From an uncultured Oscillospiraceae bacterium (GTDB lineage Bacteria; Bacillota; Clostridia; Oscillospirales; Oscillospiraceae), in NCBI GenBank assembly GCA_934636305.1, contig CAKUAM010000013.1:1-37047 (forward strand): a stretch of DNA of 37,047 nucleotides, written 5' to 3'. The notes under the pieces were generated by a model. It was not told the origin of the DNA. It made no database searches and saw only the letters and a list, made by a program, of their open reading frames with translations. The number at the start of each line of letters is the position of its first letter. Positions within the stretch are counted from its first letter, which is position 1. Positions 17,322 to 25,479 of this stretch are shown in pieces. The translations under genes and the position numbers were made by a program.

Positions 17322-17351
17322 ATGTGTACCCCCAAAATCTCATTTTATTAC

Positions 17352-17380
17352 ATTCTACCAGCAGATTTATAAATCGTCAA
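17352..17380 (-). promoter_or_regulatory. Promoter of the DeoR-type gene
   Basis: On the minus strand TTGACG (17380-17375), a 17-base spacer and TAGAAT (17357-17352) lie about 30 bases before the regulator's ATG. Confidence 0.7.
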
Positions 17381-17398
17381 GAGAAATATGATTGATTG

Positions 17399-17452
17399 TG
17401 AGCAATTTTGATTATTATTTTTTGAGCAATCACAGATTGCTCAGCAATTGAG
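17399..17452. promoter_or_regulatory. Cluster of TGAGCAAT half-sites, candidate operator
   Basis: TGAGCAAT occurs at 17399-17406 and again 24 bases later at 17423-17430. The second copy forms a perfect inverted repeat with ATTGCTCA (17436-17443, 5-base spacer), and a related CAATTGAG follows at 17445-17452. The group lies just upstream of the regulator's promoter and about 80 bases upstream of the operon promoter, a good place for binding of the DeoR-type protein. Confidence 0.55.
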
Positions 17453-17525
17453 ACAAATAATCAGATCGTTATTTTTGCAAAATAAACGAAAATAATTTTG
17501 AAAGCGACGAATATTTCAAAGATTC

Positions 17526-17554
17526 TTGACAGTTATGCACGCTGTAGCTATAAT
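17526..17554 (+). promoter_or_regulatory. Consensus promoter of the 16-gene operon
   Basis: A perfect TTGACA (17526-17531), 17-base spacer and perfect TATAAT (17549-17554) give a start near 17561 and a leader of about 170 bases before the first gene's TTG. A promoter this strong implies that repression sets the expression level. Confidence 0.85.
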
Positions 17555-17563
17555 GATTGCAAA

Positions 17564-17646
17564 TGATCTATTTAACTATTTTTAATCATCATTGATCTTA
17601 TTCACATTTTATCGCGCATGATTACTCATGTTCTTGATCTATTTAA
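17564..17646 (+). repeat. TGATCTATTTAA direct repeat in the operon leader
   Basis: The 12-base sequence TGATCTATTTAA is found at 17564-17575 and 17635-17646, with a partial copy (TGATCTTA) at 17593-17600. All lie between the start of transcription and the first gene, so they may be a second operator site that blocks RNA polymerase. Confidence 0.5.
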
Positions 17647-17729
17647 TATCAGATTGTCTCTGCTGGACATTCTGATGCAGCGTCAGCTGACGCAATCATC
17701 CGCGAGGATACTAGAAGGAGGAAACTATT

Positions 17730-18698
17730 TTGGAAACGAAAATCCGAGCATACGCAATGGAACAGCCAGGCGTTATGAGCCAGGTCTGGGTTCCAATGCC
17801 GGAGCCCAGCGAGCATGAGGTTCGCCTGAAGCTGCTTGTGTGCGGTACATGTGCAAGCGAATATCTGCCCTGGCTCAATTGTGAGGAACCAGGCCGGATC
17901 ATGGGCCATGAAGGCGTCGGCATCGTCGATAAGGTCGGCCCGCGCGTGACCAAGCTTCAGGTCGGCGATCGCGTGACCGGCATGCTGCATCAATGCTTTG
18001 CAGAATATACCATCGGCAACGAGAATGAGCTCGTCAAGGTTCCCGATACGCTCAGTGACGAGGAGAGCGTTGGCGAGCCGCTGGCCATGCTGATGAGCGG
18101 CGTGGGCCAGACACCGCTGGAGCTCGGGCAGACATTTGCCATCATCGGGACTGGTTATATGGGGCTTGGCTTCCTGCAGCTGATGCGCGCAAAGGGCGCC
18201 GGCAAAATCATCGCCATCGACGTCCGGCCCGAGGGACTCGTGAACGCAAAGCGCTTCGGTGCGGATGAGCTTCTGACCTCCGACGCCGTTCCGCCCGAGT
18301 ACATTGTCGATGTCTGGGACGACGGCATTTTCGATCGCGGCATTCCCGTTGTGGCAGAAGTGACCGGCAACGAAGCTGCCTTGCAGCTGGCCGGTGATAT
18401 GACCGCCGTCCACGGCCATCTTTCCATCGCCGGCTATCATCAGGGCGGCATGCGCAGCATCAACATGGCTCTGTGGAACTGGAAAGCCATTCATATTGCC
18501 AACGCGCACGAGCGCCGCGACTGGCGCTGCGCCGGTCTCATTCAGAATGCGCTGACACTGATCCAGAAGGGTATCCTGAACACAAAGGATCTGATGACGA
18601 ACGTTTATGGCTTTGATGAAATCAACAAAGCCTATTACGAACTCAAACACAAGCCCGATGGATACATCAAGGGCGTCATCCGTATCAGCAACGGCTAA
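17730..18698 (+). CDS. Zinc-type MDR alcohol/polyol dehydrogenase
   Basis: This NAD(P)-dependent dehydrogenase is the first gene of the operon, starting at TTG 17730 with GAAGGAGG 7-8 bases upstream. The 322-residue protein has the MDR fold: catalytic Zn ligand candidates Cys38, His60 and Glu61 (GHEGVG), and a Rossmann motif GTGYMG (140-145). The four-Cys structural zinc loop is missing. It is short for the family. Its neighbours suggest a polyol, inositol isomer or keto-sugar as substrate. The E. coli ycj cluster also pairs an MDR enzyme with a Gfo/Idh oxidoreductase, so epimerising a ring carbon by oxidation and reduction is one option. Confidence 0.8.
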   Translation: METKIRAYAMEQPGVMSQVWVPMPEPSEHEVRLKLLVCGTCASEYLPWLNCEEPGRIMGHEGVGIVDKVGPRVTKLQVGDRVTGMLHQCFAEYTIGNENELVKVPDTLSDEESVGEPLAMLMSGVGQTPLELGQTFAIIGTGYMGLGFLQLMRAKGAGKIIAIDVRPEGLVNAKRFGADELLTSDAVPPEYIVDVWDDGIFDRGIPVVAEVTGNEAALQLAGDMTAVHGHLSIAGYHQGGMRSINMALWNWKAIHIANAHERRDWRCAGLIQNALTLIQKGILNTKDLMTNVYGFDEINKAYYELKHKPDGYIKGVIRISNG

Positions 18699-18737
18699 GC
18701 CGCCGAATAAAACCAAATCATAAAAAGGAGTCGCCAT

Positions 18738-21095
18738 ATGAGATTTACAGACGGACTTTGGATGCACCGTTCCGGTCTTTCGATCCACAACACCCATCAG
18801 ATGTGGGAATACAAGATCGAGGACAACCAGATCAAGGCCTTCGTCCTCTGCCACTTTGTAGAGGAGGCTGACGACTACACAGCTGGTACCGCACTGGAAT
18901 ATACCTTCTCCTGCCCGGCACCGGACATGATTGGCGTTGACGTGGTTCACTTCCGGGGAACAACCGTGAAAGAACCCAGCTTCGCACTCAATCATGCGGC
19001 AGCAACGGTGCAGATTACAGACACCGACGAGAGCCTTGTCATGGAAAATGGCCGCATGAAGCTTGTGATCCGGAAGGCAAAGCAGTTCTCTTATGATTTC
19101 TATTTTGACGGCCGGCATCTGACCGGCAGTGAAAATGGAAGCACCGCCTACATTGCCGATGCAGATTACGAGGCCGATAAGGTCGACGACGTGAACCACC
19201 GCACCCCCAGACGCGTCTATGCGAAAACCGTCTATCTGCGTGAGCGCCTGCAGCTCGGCATTGGAGAATACATCTACGGCCTCGGCGAGCATTTCACACC
19301 GCTCATCCGCAATGGTCAGGTGCTTGATGTCTGGAACCGCGACGGCGGATCAAACTGCGACCAGGGGTATAAATGTGTCCCGTTCTATCTTTCCAATCTG
19401 GGATATGGCGTTCTGGTCAACACCCCGGACTATGTCAGATTTGACATCGGTATGGAAAGCGTCCGCCACGTACAGTTCAGCGTTGAGGACGAGAAGATGT
19501 CCTATATTGTCCTCGGCGGTGAGGATACCAAGGACGTGCTCAGCCGCTATACCGCACTCATCGGCAGATCCCCGGTCCCGCCCGTCTGGACCTTCGGTCT
19601 CTGGCTCTCAACGAGCTGGATTCCGGATTCCACAGAAAAGACGGCGCTGGCCGCCATCGACAAGATGCATGAATACGGGATTCCGCTCAGTGTCTACCAC
19701 TTTGATGCCCGCTGGATGGATGATTTCCACGACTGCAACTTCATCTGGAGTGACCGCTTCGGCGATGCGCGCCATATGATCGACGAAATTCACAAACGCG
19801 GCGTAAAGGTCTGCGTCTGGATTAACCCCTACGTCAGCCAGATCTCCCGGCTGTTTGCCGAGGGCATGGAGGGCGGATACTTCATCAAGAATAAAAACGG
19901 CGATGTCTGGCAGACAGACATGTGGATGTGCGGCACAGCATATGTCGACTTCACCAATCCGGCTGCTGCCAAATGGTACACCAGCCGTCTGGGTGAAATT
20001 CTGGACATGGGTGTTGACTGCATCAAAACCGACTTCGGCGAGCGTCTGCCGACTGATATCGTCTACTACGACGGCTCCAACCCGCGCCAGATGCACAACT
20101 ACTATACCTATCTCTACAACAAAGCCATCTATGAGCTGCTTGTAGAAAAGAAGGGTGCGCAGGAGGCCTGCGTTTTTGCCCGCTCGGCAACTGTCGGCAC
20201 GCAGATGTTCCCCATCAACTGGGGCGGCGACAATCAGGCGTCCTATCTCTCCATGGCGGAGAGCCTGCGCGGCGGCCTTTCCTTCTGCCAGTCCGGCTAT
20301 GGCTACTGGTGCCATGATATCACCGGCTTTGAAGATACCGCAACGCCCGACCTGTACAAGCGCTGGTCCGCGTTCGGCCTTCTGTGCACGCACAGCCGTC
20401 TGCATGGTCATAAATCCCTGCGGATGCCGTGGTGCTTTGACGAGGAAAGCTGCGACGTGCTGCGCCACTTCACCAGACTCAAATGCTCCCTCATGCCGTA
20501 TCTCTACAGCGAGGCCGCTGTTGTCCACACAAAGGGTATCCCGGAAATGCGCGCAATGATGCTGGAGTTCCCGCACGACCCGACCTGCGCATATCTTGAC
20601 CGGCAGTACATGCTCGGCAGCGCGCTGCTGGTGGCGCCGATCTTCAACGATCGCGGCGAGGTCACATTCTATGTACCTGCGGGGCGTTGGACCGATCTCC
20701 AATCGGGCAGAACCTATGAGGGCGGCAAGTGGTACACCGAGTCGTACGATTATTTTGGCCTCCCGCTTCTTGTCCGTCCGGGTACGCTGCTTGCAAGAAA
20801 TGAAGCCGCAGCCGACGTCATTTACGACTATACCAGCAGCCTGACGCTTGATCTGTATGAGCTTGCAGACGGTCAGACAGCCTCCTGCAGCATCGTAAAA
20901 ATACACGAAACAACGGGTCTTGTCCTCAGCGCCGTGAGAACCGGCAGCACTATTACGCTGAAGCTGAACGGGACGCAGGTCAACACCATCCATCTGCACG
21001 GCTGCAGGGCCATCCATGCGGAAAATGCCGTCATTGAAAACGGTTCCCTCATTCCGGCTGCTGGCGCAGATACAATCGTTTGTACGGTTGAATAA
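18738..21095 (+). CDS. GH31 alpha-glycosidase (YicI-type alpha-xylosidase family)
   Basis: This is a cytoplasmic (no signal peptide) retaining alpha-glycosidase. The 785-residue protein is close to E. coli YicI in length and in its long conserved blocks. The nucleophile is Asp432 in KTDFGER and the acid/base is Asp498 in WGGDN; their 66-residue spacing is the same as in YicI. Domains in order are an N-terminal beta-sandwich (about 1-260), the (beta/alpha)8 barrel (about 270-600) and C-terminal beta domains. YicI releases alpha-xylose, but in this operon an alpha-glycoside of an inositol is a plausible substrate. A separate gene for xylose use is not present here. Confidence 0.9.
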   Translation: MRFTDGLWMHRSGLSIHNTHQMWEYKIEDNQIKAFVLCHFVEEADDYTAGTALEYTFSCPAPDMIGVDVVHFRGTTVKEPSFALNHAAATVQITDTDESLVMENGRMKLVIRKAKQFSYDFYFDGRHLTGSENGSTAYIADADYEADKVDDVNHRTPRRVYAKTVYLRERLQLGIGEYIYGLGEHFTPLIRNGQVLDVWNRDGGSNCDQGYKCVPFYLSNLGYGVLVNTPDYVRFDIGMESVRHVQFSVEDEKMSYIVLGGEDTKDVLSRYTALIGRSPVPPVWTFGLWLSTSWIPDSTEKTALAAIDKMHEYGIPLSVYHFDARWMDDFHDCNFIWSDRFGDARHMIDEIHKRGVKVCVWINPYVSQISRLFAEGMEGGYFIKNKNGDVWQTDMWMCGTAYVDFTNPAAAKWYTSRLGEILDMGVDCIKTDFGERLPTDIVYYDGSNPRQMHNYYTYLYNKAIYELLVEKKGAQEACVFARSATVGTQMFPINWGGDNQASYLSMAESLRGGLSFCQSGYGYWCHDITGFEDTATPDLYKRWSAFGLLCTHSRLHGHKSLRMPWCFDEESCDVLRHFTRLKCSLMPYLYSEAAVVHTKGIPEMRAMMLEFPHDPTCAYLDRQYMLGSALLVAPIFNDRGEVTFYVPAGRWTDLQSGRTYEGGKWYTESYDYFGLPLLVRPGTLLARNEAAADVIYDYTSSLTLDLYELADGQTASCSIVKIHETTGLVLSAVRTGSTITLKLNGTQVNTIHLHGCRAIHAENAVIENGSLIPAAGADTIVCTVE

Positions 21096-21174
21096 GCACT
21101 GCATCTCATCTTACCAACCCTGTGCAATGTAAGCGACTGCTTATTGCAAATAAAACAAATGAAGGAGAATTATC

Positions 21175-22512
21175 GTGAAAAAACTGATTGCAATCGTCTT
21201 GACCATCGCGCTGTTTACCTGCCTGTTCGCTGGCTGCAGTTCCAAGACAACCGACCAGCCCGCCACGCAGCCTGCTGCTGATGCGGCGCAGACACAGTCC
21301 CCCTCCGAAAGCACCTCCTCCGAAACCACAACAAGCCCCGAAAGCGGCGAGTTCACGCTCTACGCCTGGGGCGATGCACACTGGAATGAATACGTTCAGG
21401 TTCAGGATCTCTTTAACTCCCTGTATCCCGACTACAAGATGACCTACATGCAGGAAAACTCCCTGACTGACCTTCTCATCACGAAGGCCGCGCAGAACGC
21501 GCTGCCCGACATGTTCTACGCCGAGCCCTATGTCGGTGTTTCCGAATGGGCAGAGGGTGGCTGGCTGACGGACCTCAGTAACGAGGATTGGGTCAAGAAC
21601 ATCCCGCAGAATATTCTCGACTCCGTCAGCTATGATGGCAAGGTCTATGCCTTCCCGTACTCTGTCTGCTACACTGGCTTCTTCTACAACATGGACATCT
21701 TTGAGGAGCTCGGCCTGTCTGTTCCGACTACCGTGAGCGAGTTCCGCACCGTCTGTGAGACGCTGGCTGCTGCCGGCTATACCCCGATCGCTGTTGGCGG
21801 CGGCGGAAGCGCCGGCTGGGTCTACTATCAGATGTGGAACAGCCTCATCGGCGCAGCGCTTGGCGACGATGCCGTTGACTTTGCAAACAAGATGAATGCC
21901 GGTGAAACCAGCTTCGCTGACGTCCCCAACATTGACAAGATCGGCGAAATGCTCCAGATGTCCCTTGTAGATTACAACGTTGCCTCCCCGCTCGACGCTG
22001 ACTATTCCAGCATGATCACCTCCTTTGCCACCGGCAAGGCAGCCATGTATCACAACGGCTCCTGGTCCACCGGCGACGTTCTTGGCATGAACCCGGATAT
22101 GAACCTCGGCTTCTTCGGCTACCCCGTCTCTGAAAATCCGGATGATGTGCGGATCACCTATGAAGTTGAAATTGCAATTCCCATCACGACCAACTCCAAG
22201 AGTCCCGAGGCCTGCCGCGCACTGCTGAACTTCTATGCAGACGCTGACACCGGCGCGGCTGAAATTGCAAAGCAGAGCCGCATTCCTGTCACCGATGTTG
22301 AAATGGATTCTGCAATTGTCGGCAATGCATACACCGATGCAATGGCATATGTCTCCAACTCCAAGACGACAGCATGGCTCAACTGGCTGTCCCCGACTGG
22401 CTTTAACGACGACTTTGCCAGCGACATTCAGAACTTTGTCATGGGCACGACATCGTTTGACCAGCTTGTCCAGATTGCCGATGCAAAGTGGGCATCCTAC
22501 GCAGCAAACTAA
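21175..22512 (+). CDS. Sugar ABC transporter substrate-binding lipoprotein
   Basis: This 445-residue lipoprotein captures the operon's substrate outside the cell. It starts at GTG 21175 (GAAGGAG upstream), has a signal peptide and lipobox ending at Cys21 (LFAGC), then a Ser/Thr/Gln-rich tether (about 22-58) and a family 1 (MalE/UgpB-like) binding fold. Together with the two permeases it forms a CUT1-type importer, which usually takes oligosaccharides or glycosides. That fits import of an intact glycoside followed by cytoplasmic GH31 cleavage. Confidence 0.9.
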   Translation: MKKLIAIVLTIALFTCLFAGCSSKTTDQPATQPAADAAQTQSPSESTSSETTTSPESGEFTLYAWGDAHWNEYVQVQDLFNSLYPDYKMTYMQENSLTDLLITKAAQNALPDMFYAEPYVGVSEWAEGGWLTDLSNEDWVKNIPQNILDSVSYDGKVYAFPYSVCYTGFFYNMDIFEELGLSVPTTVSEFRTVCETLAAAGYTPIAVGGGGSAGWVYYQMWNSLIGAALGDDAVDFANKMNAGETSFADVPNIDKIGEMLQMSLVDYNVASPLDADYSSMITSFATGKAAMYHNGSWSTGDVLGMNPDMNLGFFGYPVSENPDDVRITYEVEIAIPITTNSKSPEACRALLNFYADADTGAAEIAKQSRIPVTDVEMDSAIVGNAYTDAMAYVSNSKTTAWLNWLSPTGFNDDFASDIQNFVMGTTSFDQLVQIADAKWASYAAN

Positions 22513-22530
22513 GTAAACCAAGGCATGTAA

Positions 22531-22566
22531 AATCTGCGTGCAGTGCCCAGGCACTGCACGCAGATT
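22531..22566 (+). other. Intercistronic hairpin between binding protein and permease genes
   Basis: AATCTGCGTGCAGTGC (22531-22546) and its exact complement (22551-22566) form a 16-bp stem with loop CCAG and no T tract. Stable hairpins after ABC binding-protein genes often protect the upstream message, giving more binding protein than permease; that role is inferred. Confidence 0.75.
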
Positions 22567-22596
22567 CAAAACCAGGAAATACAAGGAGGTTCCCAT

Positions 22597-23496
22597 ATGC
22601 TACAGTCACATCGCAGACGCCTCTTGGGGAAATATGGCGGCTTTCTGGCATTTGTCCTTCCAGCAATGATCATCTACACGATCTTTGTGACATATCCGCT
22701 GTTCGGCGGCACATTTGTCATGTCGCTGAAGAAATACAATGTCATCAAGGGTCAGTCATCCTTTGTCGGTCTGCAGAACTTTATCACTATTTTCAACAGT
22801 GCTGATTTCTGGACTTCATTTGTTGTCACCATCAAATATGTAATTGCTGTTGTCCTGGCAGCCAATGTGATTGCGCTGCTTCTTGCGATTCTGATTGAGT
22901 CTATTCAGAACAAATTCATCAAGTCCGTGTCCCGCAATTTGTTCTTTTTACCATACATTGTAAGTGGTTTGATCGTCGGCTATCTCTGGCGCTTCATGTT
23001 CACGAATGTCTGGCCGGAGCTGGCAAATCTGTTGGGTCTGACAAAGTTGGCCAGCGTCAGCTGGTTCGGCGATTACAGCATGGCCCTGCTTGCACTGATT
23101 ATAGAATCCGTCTGGAAGGAGCTCGGTTTCCTGCTGCTGCTTTATATTGCCGGTCTGCAGGCAATCCCCACAGATGTGATGGAGGCAAGCGCGCTGGACG
23201 GCTGTTCCGTTGTACAGCGGACGTTTCACATCGTGATCCCCATGCTGATGAGCACAATCAGCGTCAACCTGTTTCTCAGCATTTCCAACGCATTTAAGCA
23301 GTTCGACCTCGCCTACGTCAACAACGGCGGCCCCGGCTCCGCAACTGCGCTTTTGTCCTACCGAATCTATAAAGAGGCCTTTGTCAACTATCAGTATGGC
23401 TCCGCCTGCGCAATGGCGGTAGTCCTGATGGTTATCATTGGAATCTTTATCATCGCCCAGCAGATGCTCACAAAAGAAAAGGAGGCAACCCTGTGA
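22597..23496 (+). CDS. ABC transporter permease, CUT1 family (MalF/UgpA-like)
   Basis: This 299-residue inner-membrane protein starts at the ATG at 22597 (AAGGAGG at 22583-22589). It has six membrane helices and the EAA loop EASALDGCSVVQRTFHIVIP that docks the ATPase. It overlaps the second permease gene by 4 bases. Confidence 0.93.
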   Translation: MLQSHRRRLLGKYGGFLAFVLPAMIIYTIFVTYPLFGGTFVMSLKKYNVIKGQSSFVGLQNFITIFNSADFWTSFVVTIKYVIAVVLAANVIALLLAILIESIQNKFIKSVSRNLFFLPYIVSGLIVGYLWRFMFTNVWPELANLLGLTKLASVSWFGDYSMALLALIIESVWKELGFLLLLYIAGLQAIPTDVMEASALDGCSVVQRTFHIVIPMLMSTISVNLFLSISNAFKQFDLAYVNNGGPGSATALLSYRIYKEAFVNYQYGSACAMAVVLMVIIGIFIIAQQMLTKEKEATL

Positions 23497-24326
23497 AAAA
23501 GTCAAGAAAAGCAGCAGAAACCATCAAGGTTATTGTCATCATTCTTTGCTGCATTCTGTTCCTGCTTCCGGTTTACTTCCTTGTCATGAACTCGTTCAAA
23601 TCTCTGAATGAGATTCTGATCTCCTTCATTTCTCTGCCGAAGCAGTTTACACTGCGCAACTATGCCGGAGCCATGGAGAAGATCAACTATCTGCGCACAT
23701 TCGGCAACACACTGTTCCTGACGGTCGGCTCTGTACTCCTGACGCTCATCGTCTGTTCACTCGCCGGCTATAAAATCCAAAGAACCAGGAGCAAAATCTC
23801 CAAGATCACAAAAAGCTACATGGCCATTGGCCAAATGGTTCCGTTCGCGGTCATCATGGTCCCTCTGTCTCAGATTCTCGGCAAGCTTGGCATCAACAAT
23901 AACCTTCCCGGCCTGCTGTTCGTCTACTGCGCCATGTACATCCCCATGATGACCTTCGTATACAGCGGCTACTGTGATTCCATCTCGGAGCAGCTTGACG
24001 AAGCGGCTACCATCGACGGCTGCAACCAGTTTCAGGTATTCTTCCACGTCATTCTGCCGCTTACCAAGCCCAGTCTTGTCACCATGGCTGTCCTGGCCGC
24101 TGTCTGGACCTGGAACGACCTTCTGGTTGCCCTGATTGCCATCGACCAGATGCCGCTTATGACGCTGACCCGCCGCATCCAGAACTTTATCGGCTTCCAG
24201 AGCGGCACCGAGTGGGACTTCTTCACCGCGTCCGTTACCCTGGCAATGGTCCCGATTATCATCCTGTACGGCTTCCTGCAGAAGTATGTCCAGTCCGGCA
24301 TCACCGCCGGCGCGGTCAAGGGCTGA
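23493..24326 (+). CDS. ABC transporter permease, CUT1 family (MalG/UgpE-like)
   Basis: This 277-residue second permease starts with GTG inside the stop of the first one (GTGA overlap), so the two are translationally coupled. It has six membrane helices and the EAA loop EAATIDGCNQFQVFFHVILP. No ATPase gene follows; a shared MsmX/UgpC-type ATPase encoded elsewhere is expected. Confidence 0.93.
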   Translation: MKKSRKAAETIKVIVIILCCILFLLPVYFLVMNSFKSLNEILISFISLPKQFTLRNYAGAMEKINYLRTFGNTLFLTVGSVLLTLIVCSLAGYKIQRTRSKISKITKSYMAIGQMVPFAVIMVPLSQILGKLGINNNLPGLLFVYCAMYIPMMTFVYSGYCDSISEQLDEAATIDGCNQFQVFFHVILPLTKPSLVTMAVLAAVWTWNDLLVALIAIDQMPLMTLTRRIQNFIGFQSGTEWDFFTASVTLAMVPIIILYGFLQKYVQSGITAGAVKG

Positions 24327-24339
24327 TAGGAGGCACGTC

Positions 24340-25449
24340 ATGGATTACATGCAATATGGCATGGTTGGCGGCGGCCCGGACGGCAACATCGGCAGCGCAC
24401 ACCGCAAGGCTCTGAAGCTGTCCGGCGCAGCAAGGCTTACCGCCGGCTGCTTCTCCCGGCACGAGGACAAAAACCATCAGATGGCTATGCAGCTTGGTGT
24501 CGCGCCGGACCGCTGCTACACAAGCTATGCAGAAATGGCCCGCGCTGAGGCCCGCCGCCCCGATGGCATCCGCTTTGTGGTCGTCGTTACGCCAAACAGC
24601 TCCCATTATGCAATCTGCAAATGCTTTCTGGAAGCCGGTATTGCCGTTGCCTGCGACAAACCTCTCACAATTGAGCTGGCGCAGGCTGAGGAGCTGGCAC
24701 AGCTGGCTGAAGAACGCCAGCTCCCCTTCATGGTCACTTACACCTATACCGGCCACCATATGTTCCAGCGCATGCGCGCGATGCTCGCCTCCGGCGAGCT
24801 CGGCAGGATCCGCAAAATTATGGCCGAGTATCCACAGTCCTGGCTGGCCGATGAGCACTCCGACGGCGGCAAGCAGGGGCAGTGGCGGATGGATCCTAAG
24901 CAATCCGGCGGCACAAACTGCCTAGGCGATATCGGAAGTCATGTTGAAAATGCCGTCTCCACGCTAACAGGTCTGAAACTGACGCACGTGCTGGCAATGA
25001 TGAATACCGTCGTCCCCGGGCGCATACTCGATGACGACGACGTGGTGCTGACCCGCTATTCTGACGGCACCACAGGTGCATACTGGGTCAGTCAGTTTGC
25101 CTTCGGCCACGACAACGATCTGCGCATACGCGTCTACGCCTCCGCTGGCAGTTGTGAATGGGGGCTGGCTGAGCCAACAACGCTTACTCTGTTTGACGCA
25201 CACAACCGCTGCACGATTCTGACACCTCAGCCGGAGGACACGGAAGCCTACGGCCGCTATGAGGCTGGGAGCGAATATGAGCCGTGGAACATTGCCATGA
25301 GTAATCTGTATCTGCGGTTTATCAATCATATCCGGCACCCGGAGCTGCCTGCCAACTATCCTACCGCCGCTGCCGGCGTGGAGAGCATGCGATTTATCCG
25401 TGCCTGCATGGAAAGCAGCCGCCGTAAAAATGTCTGGGTAACGGTCTGA
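24340..25449 (+). CDS. Gfo/Idh/MocA-family oxidoreductase (polyol or glycoside dehydrogenase)
   Basis: The 369-residue protein starts at ATG 24340, 13 bases after the permease stop, with AGGAGG upstream. It has an N-terminal Rossmann domain (MVGGGPDGNIG) and the family's catalytic pattern: Lys107 in CDKP and Asp197/His201 in GDIGSH. It differs from the iolG product of this operon and belongs to a longer branch found in inositol and keto-glycoside gene clusters. It may oxidise an inositol isomer other than myo-inositol, or carbon 3 of a glycoside, or work with the MDR enzyme as an epimerising pair. Confidence 0.85.
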   Translation: MDYMQYGMVGGGPDGNIGSAHRKALKLSGAARLTAGCFSRHEDKNHQMAMQLGVAPDRCYTSYAEMARAEARRPDGIRFVVVVTPNSSHYAICKCFLEAGIAVACDKPLTIELAQAEELAQLAEERQLPFMVTYTYTGHHMFQRMRAMLASGELGRIRKIMAEYPQSWLADEHSDGGKQGQWRMDPKQSGGTNCLGDIGSHVENAVSTLTGLKLTHVLAMMNTVVPGRILDDDDVVLTRYSDGTTGAYWVSQFAFGHDNDLRIRVYASAGSCEWGLAEPTTLTLFDAHNRCTILTPQPEDTEAYGRYEAGSEYEPWNIAMSNLYLRFINHIRHPELPANYPTAAAGVESMRFIRACMESSRRKNVWVTV

Positions 25450-25479
25450 ACAGAAACACTTGATGTGAGGTATCCTACA

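Noticed and set aside
19608..21104. 498-residue minus-strand open frame opposite the GH31 gene, and similar long frames opposite the SBP, iolD and AKR genes
   Set aside because: Shadow frames of GC-rich coding DNA; the plus-strand proteins have clear families and motifs.
17730..24326. Sulfoquinovose degradation (GH31 plus split transketolase recalls the sulfo-TK pathway)
   Set aside because: The GH31 protein matches the YicI alpha-xylosidase type, no sulfosugar isomerase or sulfonate exporter is visible, and four canonical inositol genes are present.
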